This document shows positions 15,854 to 24,175 of a stretch of DNA of 64,000 bases, piece after piece. The translations under genes were made by a program, and so were the position numbers. Below the pieces are notes generated by a model. That model was not told the DNA's origin and made no database searches. It worked only from the letters and a program-made list of their open reading frames with translations. The stretch is taken from assembly GCF_001984055.1 (NCBI RefSeq), contig NZ_LYVO01000017.1:34146-98145 (forward strand), read 5' to 3'. This stretch comes from Variovorax sp. KK3 (GTDB lineage: Bacteria > Pseudomonadota > Gammaproteobacteria > Burkholderiales > Burkholderiaceae_C). Numbering within the stretch: position 1 is the first letter of the stretch; each line of letters opens with the position of its first letter.

Positions 15854-15992
15854 GGTCTCGGGCTGACGCCTAAAGGAAAAGCTCTCTGCTGCGAATCCTC
15901 GATTGCATCAGCGTTGCCCCGGATTGACCATCTACAGAGTTAACTAGTTTTGCGCGAATCTCGCTCGCCGGACATGGGCTAGCGCCCGAGGA

Positions 15993-18900
15993 CTATCGGT
16001 CGAAGCGTTCGCGCTGCCGCAGGACCATCGGCACGGCCTGGGGCTTCGATGCATCCCGAAGCGTGAGCTCGAGCCCGGTTCGGCGCGCCGCAGCGGTCAT
16101 CTGCGCCACGAAGATGTCGTCGCCAGAAAAAGTCAGCGAGCGTCCGTAGCGTGCGATTGCAACGCGGATCGCTGCGTCGTAGGCCTTGACATCGGCCTTG
16201 AGCACCGCGACGCCCTGCGCCGAATCGCGCACGAGTGGCATGGCGTCCGATCGGTAGGTCACTGCACCGCGCGCATCTACCGTGTAGCTTGGCAGTGGAA
16301 ACACGGGCTGACTTACCGCTCCCGTGACCTTGGCGTCGAGTTCCGCCTCGTGCGGCGCCATCCGGCGCAGTTCGGCAAGTGCCGAGGTATCGCCCTCGCT
16401 GGCTAGCGATCGCAGAAACTCCCGGTAGTGCGCGTTGCGCGGCGGAACCCGGCTCGCAGCCTTCGTCTGCGAGCGATCCCCTGAAATCGTCTGCTCAGTG
16501 ACGAAGCGCTCCGCGCGGGCCCGAGCCACGGCCGCCGCCCGCTGACGCCCGGCCAGCGGCTGAGCGGCGGCCTTGCGCCGCTTGTACAGGTCGCGCGCCG
16601 CCAGCACGCGCGCGCGGAATCCGGCGCCCTCCTCCGCCCGCTTCGCAGCCAGTTCTTCGAAGGCGCGGCTGCGCCATCGGTTGAACTGGCGCCACAGCAC
16701 CTGGTCAGGCGGTGGCAACGCGCCGGCCAAGCTCGCGTGATAGCAGTCACGAAGCACTTGCTCGGCCTCTGCCCACGGGCGCCGCAGATGCTTGGTGAAG
16801 AAGTCCCCGAGGTTGTACTGCTTGCCCCCATGCAGAATCCGCGGCAGCCCGTCCCGTCCGGTCCCAATGGTGTACTGCGCTACGTCGATCCCGTAGAGGC
16901 GCTGCGCCGCGGCCAGGACAACCGCAGGGTTCGTCTCCGACTTCAACCGATCGTGCGCGACATCCTTGCGGTGCATCGACGCTGCGATGGTCTGGATGAC
17001 GGTCTGCGACCGGCGCGGCGGGTTCGCCGTCAGTCGGCGCAGTGCGATCGCAAGCGCTTGTCCGATCTCTCGTCGACGGAGCGCACCACGCAATCTCTGC
17101 GGATCGCGCGCCAGCAGCCTCGCGCGAGCGATCGCAGCGGCAGATCGGGCGACGCGCTCCTCGGCGCTCAGCGGTTCTTGGTCTGGCGCGCGATCTTGGC
17201 GTAGTCCGCGCAAAGCGGCTTCAAGAGCTGCGCCAAGATTTCGGCGGCGGAAGTACCTTGCGATCGTCGCAGGGTCAGCAATAGCTTGTCGGCCACGCGC
17301 AACAGCCGCTGCTGCGCGGCGTAGCAGGCCCGCGCGTTGGCTATCGCGGCCGAGATCTGTTCCGGGGTCGGAGGGGTCATGATGTGATTGAGAAGCGTCG
17401 CCGGCGCCCGCATCCTGTGGCTGACACTCCACGAGGATCGCACGCGCCTCGGCCCAGAGCCGCTGCAGGTGCTTCGTGAAAAAATCGCCCAGGTTGTACT
17501 GCCGGCCCTCATGGAGGATCCGGGGGGTGCCATCCTTGCCTGGGGCGATGCCGTACACCGCCGGGTCGATGCCGAACCGGCGCTGGGCGGCGTCGAGCAC
17601 CCGTCGCGGGTCGGCCCGAGCCTTCAGCTCTGCGTCGCTTCGATTCCGAGATGGTCCTTGATCTGGTCCGAGCTGGCCTTCAGGGGCGCCAGCAGCTTCT
17701 CGAGCGTCTTGACCAAGCCGTCTTCGGACGGTGTTTCCATCTCGGACAGAATGTTCTCGAAGGTCAGGGCGATCTGCAGCTGCTGCTCCGCGATTTCGTC
17801 GAGCAGGTTTGTGAGTCGGTTGAGGTCTTCCATGTTTGAGGTCCTTGATTAATCGGGCCAGCCGATTGGCCAGGCCAACGGAGCGCGGAGTCGGCGTCCC
17901 GCCCTCCTCCACGCGCGAGACCGCTTGAACGATGGCCGCCCCTGCGGCGTCGACAAGTTGGTTCTCGATCGGCGTGTCATAGGCGGCAAGCCGGGCTCGG
18001 GTCTCGGCCCGCCGCGTATCGATGAATGCCGCGCGCGCCTCGGGGGTCATAGCCTTGTAGGCCTTGCGCATGCGCGGCGAGGCGACATAGCGCGCCTCGA
18101 AGGCGCCCTGCTCGACCCACCGTGCGACATCGGCGTCCCAATCTCGAGCCGACCCGTCCTGGCGCAGCGCCTCGGCGGCGCCCGCAAACACCGCGCGGCC
18201 GAACTCCTTGAGATTGATGCCTTTGTCAGCCCATCCCGGCTTGACGTTGATGTAGTCGTCGTCTTTGCCCCGCCTCACGGTGACTGCCCCGATGGCACGC
18301 GCCGCCTCCACGAGGCCGTCGAAGCTGTCCACCTGCCGGCTCGCCACGAGCGAAGCCAGGTAGGCACGGATCTGCTTGGGACTCTGGCCATCAAAACCCG
18401 CAACGTGCCGGCTCAGCGGGTGCTGCAAGCCTTCCGATCCACGCCGTGAGTCCAGCGGACTGCGCAAGCCGAAGCGCTGGTTGATCTGCTCCTGGATGGC
18501 CTGAGCAGCCCACTGCGTCGCTTCGCCGTAGCCGAACGGATTCAGATAGCGATCCGACTCCAGGTTCCGCGTTGGGATGACGATGTGCACGTGCGGCAAC
18601 CTCGCCTCGTAGTCTCCGGAGCTCGCGTTAAGTTCATGCGTGACCTTCGGGATGTGGGCCTCGGCATAAAGCATGTACTCGCTTGAGTCGTAGGCCGCCA
18701 TCAGCAACTCACGGTACGCCTCCACGATCTCGTGCAGACGCTGCGCGTTGATCTGGCCCGGCCCGCACGCCTCGGCCGACGTGAACTGCTCGGCGAAGCC
18801 CAGCGTGATGTGGAGGTAACGCGCGTCGCCATGCCGCTTCGTCTCGATGGCGTCGATGATGGCGTCGAGCAACTCGATGTCACCGGCGAGCGGGATCCTC

Positions 18901-18998
18901 TCGTCGATCAGATCTCGCTCGAACTCCCTGCCCTTCTTGCGCCCGGTTTCGAGGTACGCCTTGATCCCCTCGGATGCAGCGTTAACGCGAATCAGCAC
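15993..18998 (-). CDS. conjugative relaxase with C-terminal LPD7-like domain
   Basis: A protein of about 1,000 residues that should nick oriT and pilot the transferred strand. The N-terminus has the pattern of LPD7-type relaxases: LIRVNAASEGIKAYLETG, GREFERDLIDERIPLAGD, YAEAHIPK and the metal-binding HVHIVIPTRNL (His136, His138). The catalytic Tyr is not obvious to me. The C-terminal 110 residues resemble an LPD7 domain. Between them are Arg-rich linkers and two copies of a 60-residue module (PRILH-x-G-x-QYNLGDFFTKHL). I chose the GTG overlapping the mobC stop, because relatives begin with LIRV; a start 12 codons upstream is possible. Two small frames appear overprinted inside. Confidence 0.85.
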   Translation of the reverse strand: MLIRVNAASEGIKAYLETGRKKGREFERDLIDERIPLAGDIELLDAIIDAIETKRHGDARYLHITLGFAEQFTSAEACGPGQINAQRLHEIVEAYRELLMAAYDSSEYMLYAEAHIPKVTHELNASSGDYEARLPHVHIVIPTRNLESDRYLNPFGYGEATQWAAQAIQEQINQRFGLRSPLDSRRGSEGLQHPLSRHVAGFDGQSPKQIRAYLASLVASRQVDSFDGLVEAARAIGAVTVRRGKDDDYINVKPGWADKGINLKEFGRAVFAGAAEALRQDGSARDWDADVARWVEQGAFEARYVASPRMRKAYKAMTPEARAAFIDTRRAETRARLAAYDTPIENQLVDAAGAAIVQAVSRVEEGGTPTPRSVGLANRLARLIKDLKHGRPQPTHKPARRNRGAAAADRPDLREHSVRDGNTVRRRLGQDAREAAGAPEGQLGPDQGPSRNRSDAELKARADPRRVLDAAQRRFGIDPAVYGIAPGKDGTPRILHEGRQYNLGDFFTKHLQRLWAEARAILVECQPQDAGAGDASQSHHDPSDPGTDLGRDSQRAGLLRRAAAAVARGRQAIADPATIARYFRRRNLGAALEAALRGLRQDRAPDQEPLSAEERVARSAAAIARARLLARDPQRLRGALRRREIGQALAIALRRLTANPPRRSQTVIQTIAASMHRKDVAHDRLKSETNPAVVLAAAQRLYGIDVAQYTIGTGRDGLPRILHGGKQYNLGDFFTKHLRRPWAEAEQVLRDCYHASLAGALPPPDQVLWRQFNRWRSRAFEELAAKRAEEGAGFRARVLAARDLYKRRKAAAQPLAGRQRAAAVARARAERFVTEQTISGDRSQTKAASRVPPRNAHYREFLRSLASEGDTSALAELRRMAPHEAELDAKVTGAVSQPVFPLPSYTVDARGAVTYRSDAMPLVRDSAQGVAVLKADVKAYDAAIRVAIARYGRSLTFSGDDIFVAQMTAAARRTGLELTLRDASKPQAVPMVLRQRERFDR
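17168..17380 (-). CDS. possible overprinted 70-aa protein inside relaxase gene
   Basis: A frame on the same strand as the relaxase gene but shifted. It encodes a helical protein (MTPPTPEQISAAIANARA, then QQRLLRVADKLLLTLRRS and AEILAQLLKPLCADYAKIA). In the relaxase frame this stretch encodes an Arg/Ala-rich linker, so it is the linker that looks like by-product composition. ColE1-type plasmids encode MbeB and MbeD inside mbeA in this way. No strong ribosome site is seen. Confidence 0.4.
   Translation of the reverse strand: MTPPTPEQISAAIANARACYAAQQRLLRVADKLLLTLRRSQGTSAAEILAQLLKPLCADYAKIARQTKNR
17624..17833 (-). CDS. probable overprinted 69-aa coiled-coil protein inside relaxase gene
   Basis: A second shifted frame within the relaxase gene, with AAGGAC eight bases before its ATG. 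It encodes an acidic helical or coiled-coil protein (MEDLNRLTNLLDEIAEQQLQ, then LVKTLEKLLAPLKASSDQIK). The relaxase frame here is a low-complexity Arg/Gly/Asp linker. The size, composition and embedding resemble MbeD/MobB accessory proteins of ColE1-like mobilisation regions. The identity is inferred from architecture, not sequence match. Confidence 0.5.
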   Translation of the reverse strand: MEDLNRLTNLLDEIAEQQLQIALTFENILSEMETPSEDGLVKTLEKLLAPLKASSDQIKDHLGIEATQS

Positions 18999-19338
18999 GG
19001 GCGACCGCCTCTCTGAACGCGCCGTAGATCTCATCGAGCGTCGCCAGCGCCCGCGCGCAGTCCTGCTGCGACATGCGGCCCTCCAGCCGCAACGCGTTGA
19101 AGCGATGAGCGAGCTGGTTCAGGTTGTTGCCGGCCTTCGCCGCCTGGAACAGCAAGGCCTTGAGCTCGGGGTGCTGCTGCGGCCTGGCGACGATCTCGGT
19201 CTGGTTGTCGAGGATCGCCCGCTCGAACCACGCGCGGCCCGAAATTCCCGCTTCCCTGGCGCGCGCGGTCAACTTCGCATGCGCTTCTGCGCTGAGTCGG
19301 AACGACGCAACCTTCGTCTTCGGCGGCTCCGAGTTCAC
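18982..19338 (-). CDS. mobC: MobC-like relaxosome accessory protein
   Basis: A protein of about 118 residues. The N-terminus has a ribbon-helix-helix pattern (KVASFRLSAEAHAKLTARAR), followed by the MobC signature region (ALLFQAAKAGNNLNQLAHRF). MobC proteins bind beside oriT and help melt the nick region for the relaxase. The gene overlaps the relaxase start, so the two are probably translationally coupled. I chose the GTG of MNSEPPKTK; a TTG 16 codons upstream adds an Arg/Trp-rich stretch unlike the family. Confidence 0.85.
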   Translation of the reverse strand: MNSEPPKTKVASFRLSAEAHAKLTARAREAGISGRAWFERAILDNQTEIVARPQQHPELKALLFQAAKAGNNLNQLAHRFNALRLEGRMSQQDCARALATLDEIYGAFREAVARADSR

Positions 19339-19841
19339 GCGCCAGCGTCTCGACGCGCCGCAGCCGCGCCATGATCGGCGTTGCAATGCAGGTGCATGGA
19401 CTCCTCACTCATCTTGTTCGCGGCGAATCGAAGGTCGCCAATCAAATTGCGGCGCGAGTATGCACGCGAGATCTCAGAGGCGTAGCCGAATCGGTTTCAA
19501 AGGCAGAGCCTTTGGCACGGGTATTTTGCAGAGGCGTCGCCGCTGTAAACATACCCAACGTGCCTCGCTGATCGCGTGAACGGTGCCGACATCCGGCTGC
19601 GCCGGGATTGCGGGGGATTTCATGAGAATGGCTGAGACGCTGCGAGCACGCAAGCGACGCCGCGAAACGCAACGAGTCGAACTGAGATCGCGTGAACGCA
19701 CGAAAGATCTCAGGAGACTTCGTGAAATTCATCAAGAACAGTGCCTCGCTCTTGCGACATACTGCGCGCCTCGTGGATGTCGCAAGCGTCGTCGCAGCCG
19801 CGCGATGGCGCGAGACGCAGCGAGACCTGGAGGTTGCACCG
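19339..19841. other. oriT: candidate origin of transfer (oriT) region
   Basis: A 500-base gene-free stretch between divergent mobC/relaxase and traK-like genes, where oriT is expected. It is rich in structure. CAAAGGC/GCCTTTG pair around three bases (19498-19514). GGGTAT at 19519 pairs with ATACCC at 19551 as the base of a longer imperfect hairpin. CTTGCGACAT at 19751 is inverted as ATGTCGCAAG at 19777. GATCGCGTGAACG occurs directly at 19570 and 19686. I cannot place the nick site. Confidence 0.6.
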
Positions 19842-20486
19842 ATGAAGTTTCCCAACGACGCAGAGCTGCGCAAGCTCGAAGACGAGTTCAAGGCGCGACG
19901 CGCGCCCGACAGGGTGTCGAACCTGGCGCGGTTCGTGCCGACGATGCTGCGCTTTCACCTCGACGGCTACTCGCGCCAGGCCACCTATGAATTCCTCAAG
20001 GGAACCGCGCTGATCTCGTGCTCGCGAGCTTCCTTCTACCGATGGATCGAAAGCAACCTAGACCTGGCAGCCGAGGCGAAGGCATACGCCGAAGTGGAGC
20101 GCGAGGCCCTGCCGCGCGACGAGTCGAAACCAACGAACTCGAACAAGCCTAGCGCTCAGGCCGCGCCAGCGCTCATGAAGACTGCGCCGGCTCATAGCAG
20201 CGAGGCCGCGTGCGCCGACGAAGGAACGCAATGTTGTGAACCTCCGGCGTCGATAGCAACCTTTACTGCATCCTTGAAGGATGCATTGGTGGTACGATCG
20301 AGTTCAGTCATCAAGCCCACCGATGCTTCGACCGATCGCGCGGGCAAGCTGGCCATGCTCAGTTCCATCCTCAGTCGGATGGAGGAGCAGGACATGGGTG
20401 TCGTGGCAGAGCGAACCCTGTCGCGCCTCGACAAGCGAGACAGCGACTTGGCTCGCGCCAAGGTGAACATGCATTACGCGCAATGA
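19842..20486 (+). CDS. TraK-like oriT-region protein
   Basis: A 214-residue protein preceded by an ideal site (GGAGG eight bases before the ATG). The first 100 residues look like a DNA-binding helical domain (LARFVPTMLRFHLDGYSRQA, then SRASFYRWIE). The rest is a disordered linker and a C-terminal helix. Its place, first in a three-gene operon leading away from oriT and followed by a ParA-like protein and a TM-tailed protein, matches traK-traL-traM of IncP plasmids and stbA-stbB-stbC of IncW. Sequence likeness to RP4 TraK is not evident, so the name rests on synteny. A longer start at 19692 reads through the oriT region and is rejected. Confidence 0.6.
   Translation: MKFPNDAELRKLEDEFKARRAPDRVSNLARFVPTMLRFHLDGYSRQATYEFLKGTALISCSRASFYRWIESNLDLAAEAKAYAEVEREALPRDESKPTNSNKPSAQAAPALMKTAPAHSSEAACADEGTQCCEPPASIATFTASLKDALVVRSSSVIKPTDASTDRAGKLAMLSSILSRMEEQDMGVVAERTLSRLDKRDSDLARAKVNMHYAQ
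20249..20272. promoter_or_regulatory. 12-bp operator units inside the traK-like gene
   Basis: On the minus strand GATGCAGTAAAG is followed by GTTGCTATCGAC. The 20 bases ATAGCAACCTTTACTGCATC at 20253-20272 are identical to part of the array before virB8. The site lies in the part of the gene encoding the disordered linker, about 250 bases before traL. Confidence 0.5.
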
Positions 20487-20520
20487 TCGACGCAGGGAAC
20501 AGAGTGAGTGGAATTGGTAA

Positions 20521-21222
20521 GTGAGCAAGAAATCTGGAATCAAGGTTGCGGTCCTGAACTACTCGGGCAATGTCGGCAAGTCGACGCTGGCCCGGCACCT
20601 GCTTCAGCCGCGCATGGGCAACTGCCCAATCACGTTCGTGGAATCGATCAACGAGGGCGGTGACGAAACGAACGTCAAGGGCAAGGACTTCTCGACCGTG
20701 ATGGTCGACGTTCTCGCGTCCGATCAAGCGATCGTGGACATCGGCAGCAGCAACATCGAGCAGGTGTTCTCGAAGGTCGGCCGCATGGGCGACGTGCTCG
20801 ACGGCTTCGACTACTTCCTGATCCCCACGGTCTCCAAGGCGAAGCAGCAGGCCGATACCGTGAAGGTCATTCGTGAACTGGTGTCCCTGGCCGTCCCAGA
20901 AGAAAAGTTGAAGCTGGTCCTGAACTTCGTCGATCCCGAAGATGACGTGGACAAGATGTTCCACCACGTCATCCAGGCGTCGCAGGCACTTGGCATCGCG
21001 AGCGCGGTCGTGCACGAAAGCGAGGGCTATGCGTATCTCGCGACGCGCAGCGTCGACGAGTGCGTCGCCGAAGGTCGGGACTTTCGCGCTGAGATCGCCG
21101 CGGCTCAGACCAAGCAGGAGAAGGTCGAGCTTGCGACGGCGCAAGTGTTCTCGCGCATCGCGCGTGGCATCCAGCGCGAGCTCGACGAAGTCTTCGCGAA
21201 GTTGTTTGTCCAAGCTGCATGA
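20521..21222 (+). CDS. traL: ParA-like ATPase, TraL/StbB type
   Basis: A 233-residue P-loop protein with a deviant Walker A (LNYSGNVGKSTLARHLL) and a ParA/MinD-like fold (VMVDVLASDQAIVDIGSS). The family includes IncP TraL and IncW StbB, which act with oriT-binding proteins in positioning or establishing plasmid DNA and in conjugation. Start is GTG with a poor site. The stop overlaps the next gene (ATGA). The middle position in the traKLM-like operon supports the call. Confidence 0.8.
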   Translation: MSKKSGIKVAVLNYSGNVGKSTLARHLLQPRMGNCPITFVESINEGGDETNVKGKDFSTVMVDVLASDQAIVDIGSSNIEQVFSKVGRMGDVLDGFDYFLIPTVSKAKQQADTVKVIRELVSLAVPEEKLKLVLNFVDPEDDVDKMFHHVIQASQALGIASAVVHESEGYAYLATRSVDECVAEGRDFRAEIAAAQTKQEKVELATAQVFSRIARGIQRELDEVFAKLFVQAA

Positions 21223-21599
21223 CCTCGGCTGGCAAAAGCCTTGTCGATGCCTTTCACGCTGAGTTGCTGGTCGAAGTCCAAGAGCTCAGCGCCAACGTCG
21301 AAGCGCTCAAGGCCCAGGTTCCGGCCATCACTGCCGATATACAGGCCAGCGCTGATGGAGTCAGGTCATCCGCCAAGCAGACGCTTACCGACTTTGAGGC
21401 CATGGGCCTCGCGCTGACCAATGTTCTTCGTCGGCGCGTTGCCGACGAACATGCTGAAGCGGCCCGCGTCCACGCGGAAATCAGCCAGCACACCGAGCGT
21501 GCTCTGCAAGGCCTCACGAGGCACCTGTGGCTCCTGATCGGGCTCGCCGGAGCGAACGTCTTGCTGCTTGCGGCGATTCTGGTAGGCCAGCACTTCTGA
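21219..21599 (+). CDS. TraM/StbC-like membrane-anchored protein
   Basis: A 126-residue protein with an N-terminal coiled coil (AELLVEVQELSANVEALKAQ) and a C-terminal membrane segment (WLLIGLAGANVLLLAAILVG). RP4 TraM has the same size, tail anchor and gene position. Its start overlaps the stop of the traL-like gene, so it is the last gene of this operon. Assignment is by layout; the exact role in transfer is unknown. Confidence 0.6.
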   Translation: MTSAGKSLVDAFHAELLVEVQELSANVEALKAQVPAITADIQASADGVRSSAKQTLTDFEAMGLALTNVLRRRVADEHAEAARVHAEISQHTERALQGLTRHLWLLIGLAGANVLLLAAILVGQHF

Positions 21600-21709
21600 G
21601 CCCCACCGCCGCCGCCGCCGCCGCCGGAGATTCGGCGCGGCCGCATTGAACTCTCTCGCTTGCGAGATCCTATTTTTCTCGGGCGGCAACGCCTTGAGTA
21701 GCTACTCCC

Positions 21710-22372
21710 ATGAATGACGTACTGATTGTCGAAGATCACCCCTTTGTGGCCCACGCCACCAAAGAGCTGATCAGCCACAACTATCCCCTGCTGCAGATCT
21801 CCGTGCGCTCGAGCGCCACCGCCGTCCGATCCGCGCTTTCCGACCCCACGAAGGTGTGGCACCGGATCCTTCTGGACCTGGATGTCCCCGGTGCTCATGG
21901 CCTGTCCCTGGCGACGGAGCTCAGGGACAGAGGGCTAGCAGGGATCACCTGCGTGGTGACAGCGATGCATCGGCAGGATTTCGTGGCACAAGCGAAGGCG
22001 ATGGGCTTCTTGGGCTACATCATCAAGGCGACCCCGGTCGATGCCTTTGCGTCGGCGCTGGATCAGATCTTCCGCGGCGAGCGCTGCTTCGCAGCAGCGC
22101 CCCCTGTCGACCGCATGAGAGACGAAACAACACTGCGGATCACACGCCGGCAGGCTCAAGTGCTGGACCTGGTCCGATCCGGGTTCAGCTCCAAGGAGAT
22201 AGGTCGAGCACTCGGCCTATCGGAGGGGACCGTCAACAATCACATCAACGCGGCGATGGCAGCGCTGAACGTTAAGACGCGCAGCCATGCGGTAACCAAG
22301 GCCATCGAGGGCGGGATGCTCAGTCAGGCGCCCGGGCCTCACCCCGAAGCCACTCGGCTGGGGGCCCAATGA
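21710..22372 (+). CDS. NarL/LuxR-type response regulator
   Basis: A 220-residue two-domain regulator. The receiver domain has the acidic pocket (VEDH near residue 8), the phospho-acceptor Asp56 in LLDLDVPG and a conserved Lys in GYIIKA. The output domain is a LuxR-type helix-turn-helix (ITRRQAQVLDLVRSGFSSKE, then LSEGTVNNHI). It overlaps the kinase gene by four bases (ATGA), so the pair is one operon. Target genes are unknown. Its position directly after the traKLM-like operon makes transfer genes a possible target. Confidence 0.9.
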   Translation: MNDVLIVEDHPFVAHATKELISHNYPLLQISVRSSATAVRSALSDPTKVWHRILLDLDVPGAHGLSLATELRDRGLAGITCVVTAMHRQDFVAQAKAMGFLGYIIKATPVDAFASALDQIFRGERCFAAAPPVDRMRDETTLRITRRQAQVLDLVRSGFSSKEIGRALGLSEGTVNNHINAAMAALNVKTRSHAVTKAIEGGMLSQAPGPHPEATRLGAQ

Positions 22373-23724
22373 GCGCGCAAGAAGACCTTCAGTGGCCCAC
22401 ACACAGCCTGTTCGGCAAGCTGCTGGAAGCGGGAAGCCCGAGCCTGGGCAGGTCGTGGGGCCCGAACCAGATTGCCTTCCTGGTGGCCAACCTCGCGATC
22501 GGTTTGGCCGAGCTGACAGGACCCACCGGCAGCTGCTGGGCCTTCTTGCTCTGGCTCCTGAGCGCCCTCACCATCGGCGGTGCGCGGGCCAGCCTGTATT
22601 TCGCAATTACGCGCCACGCGGAATCCCGGCGCCGGTACCCGCGTCTCGTTGCCGTCATCTCCGTGTTGTCCACCGTCCACTGGCTCTGGACCGTATGGCT
22701 CTATGTCGGCAGCGAGCTCACGGACACGATCGGGATGCTGTTGATCAGCTTCGTGATGCTCTCCCTGGCTGCAACTCGGGTTTGGACGCGTTCGCCAGTC
22801 GCTTCCGGTGCTTATGTCGCGGCTCTATGGGCCGGACTGTCGCTGCGCGCGTACCAGGTCGACCTTGTTTCGCCCGAGGTCATCATCGCCGGCGACGTCA
22901 TCGCTGGCGTGATTACATGGCTCGGCATCCTGGCAGCCAGACAGCCAAAGGCGTCACTGGCCCACGGTATCGAAGCGGATCGCATGTTTGCCAAGATGAC
23001 GGAGGTCAAGGAGACGCTGGAGCAGCGTGTGGACGACACGGCGTCGATCCTTGAGCAACGTTCAAACTTCTTTGCAGGCGCAAGCCACGACTTCAAGCAG
23101 CGGCTCCACGCTATGAAGCTCATGGGCTATTCGGCGCTCGCCGAGGTGCCGCAGGAGCATCCTGCACACGCGACTTTGATTCGGATGTCGGCCGAGATGC
23201 AAGAGCTCGAGCACTACTTCAACGAAGTGCTGGACTTTGCTCGCGTTGAGGCGATCGATACGAAACCGCAACGACAGGTGATTCCGCTGCAGCGCCTGAT
23301 GCAGAAGGTCGATCTCCACTTTGAGGCTGTCGCGGCAACCCGCAACGTACGAATGCACGTCCGACCCACGGGATTGCTCGTCGAGACCGATCCGGCGATG
23401 CTGCAACGCATCCTCGAAAACCTCGTTTCCAATGCACTGAAGTTCACACGAAGCGGCGTTTTGGTCGCTGCGCGCAAGCGCGGGGACTTCGTCATGCTGG
23501 AAGTCTGGGATCAAGGTCCTGGCGTCAGCGACGAGCTTCGCGCCCGGATCTTCGACGCGTTCCACGAGGATGCCAGCGCTGCGGCCGACGGGCAGCGCGG
23601 AAGCGGCCTGGGCCTCACCGTGGTGAAACGGTTCGCCGACCGCCTGCGCCACCCGGTCACTATTCAGAGCCGGCCAGCAAAAGGCACTGTTTTTAGGGTT
23701 CAGCTTCCCGCTGCCAGATCCTGA
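22369..23724 (+). CDS. membrane sensor histidine kinase
   Basis: A 451-residue kinase with about six membrane segments in residues 35-190 and no periplasmic sensor domain. A dimerisation domain follows with His240 in GASHDFKQRLHAMK, a variant of the SHDLRQPLHA box. The ATPase domain shows the N box (NLVSNALKFT), G1 (DQGPGV) and G2 (GSGLGL). The signal may be sensed in or at the membrane. It pairs with the response regulator just upstream. Confidence 0.9.
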   Translation: MSAQEDLQWPTHSLFGKLLEAGSPSLGRSWGPNQIAFLVANLAIGLAELTGPTGSCWAFLLWLLSALTIGGARASLYFAITRHAESRRRYPRLVAVISVLSTVHWLWTVWLYVGSELTDTIGMLLISFVMLSLAATRVWTRSPVASGAYVAALWAGLSLRAYQVDLVSPEVIIAGDVIAGVITWLGILAARQPKASLAHGIEADRMFAKMTEVKETLEQRVDDTASILEQRSNFFAGASHDFKQRLHAMKLMGYSALAEVPQEHPAHATLIRMSAEMQELEHYFNEVLDFARVEAIDTKPQRQVIPLQRLMQKVDLHFEAVAATRNVRMHVRPTGLLVETDPAMLQRILENLVSNALKFTRSGVLVAARKRGDFVMLEVWDQGPGVSDELRARIFDAFHEDASAAADGQRGSGLGLTVVKRFADRLRHPVTIQSRPAKGTVFRVQLPAARS

Positions 23725-23885
23725 CACCGACAAAGCCAGTATTTGCGCGCGGGCGGGCCCAGCGTCCGGATCGGCGGGCCATGTCGATCTACTTGCACCC
23801 GGTGCCATATCCATTCTTGGTACGAGAGATGCGACGCCGCTTTCACCGCTCGTGGTAGGACATCAACCACGCTAATTTGAGTGAA

Positions 23886-23902
23886 ATGCTGCGTCGCAGC
23901 AT
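23886..23902. promoter_or_regulatory. PhaR-like operator
   Basis: ATGCTGCGTCGCAGCAT is a perfect palindrome with a one-base centre. It fits the CTGC-N3-GCAG motif described for the polyhydroxybutyrate regulator PhaR of Paracoccus. It lies 55 bases before the phasin-like gene, which supports the PHB link of both following genes. Confidence 0.6.
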
Positions 23903-23956
23903 GAGGGGCGTGATGTCTCATAAGTGCTTCAACTTCGGTCTTGACGAAAGCGCGCG

Positions 23957-24175
23957 ATGAGCAACCCGTGGACGAAGACAAACCCACTGATGAGCATGTG
24001 GCTGAGCGCGGCCAACAAGGCAGCCGGCTCAGTTCGTGGTCAGGCGACCGCCGCCGCAAAGCGCCAAGTGGCGAGTTCGCAGGCTGACCTCAGCCGGCAG
24101 ATCGTCGACTTCTGGACCGGGACCACACGCACGGCGGTCAAGTCGAAGCCGTCGGCCAAGAAGAGCAGGCGCTGA
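23957..24175 (+). CDS. small phasin-like / PHB-associated protein
   Basis: A 72-residue protein (MSNPWTKTNPLMSMWLSAAN, then AGSVRGQATAAAKRQVASSQ) with an amphipathic middle helix and a Lys/Arg-rich tail. Its stop overlaps the start of the PHB depolymerase gene (TGATG), and a PhaR-like palindrome precedes it. This suggests a granule-associated protein made together with the depolymerase. It is too short for a full phasin, and the name rests on context. Confidence 0.6.
   Translation: MSNPWTKTNPLMSMWLSAANKAAGSVRGQATAAAKRQVASSQADLSRQIVDFWTGTTRTAVKSKPSAKKSRR

Noticed and set aside
21604..21626. (CCG)n trinucleotide run after the traM-like gene
   Set aside because: Short and common in GC-rich intergenic DNA; no coding or regulatory context.
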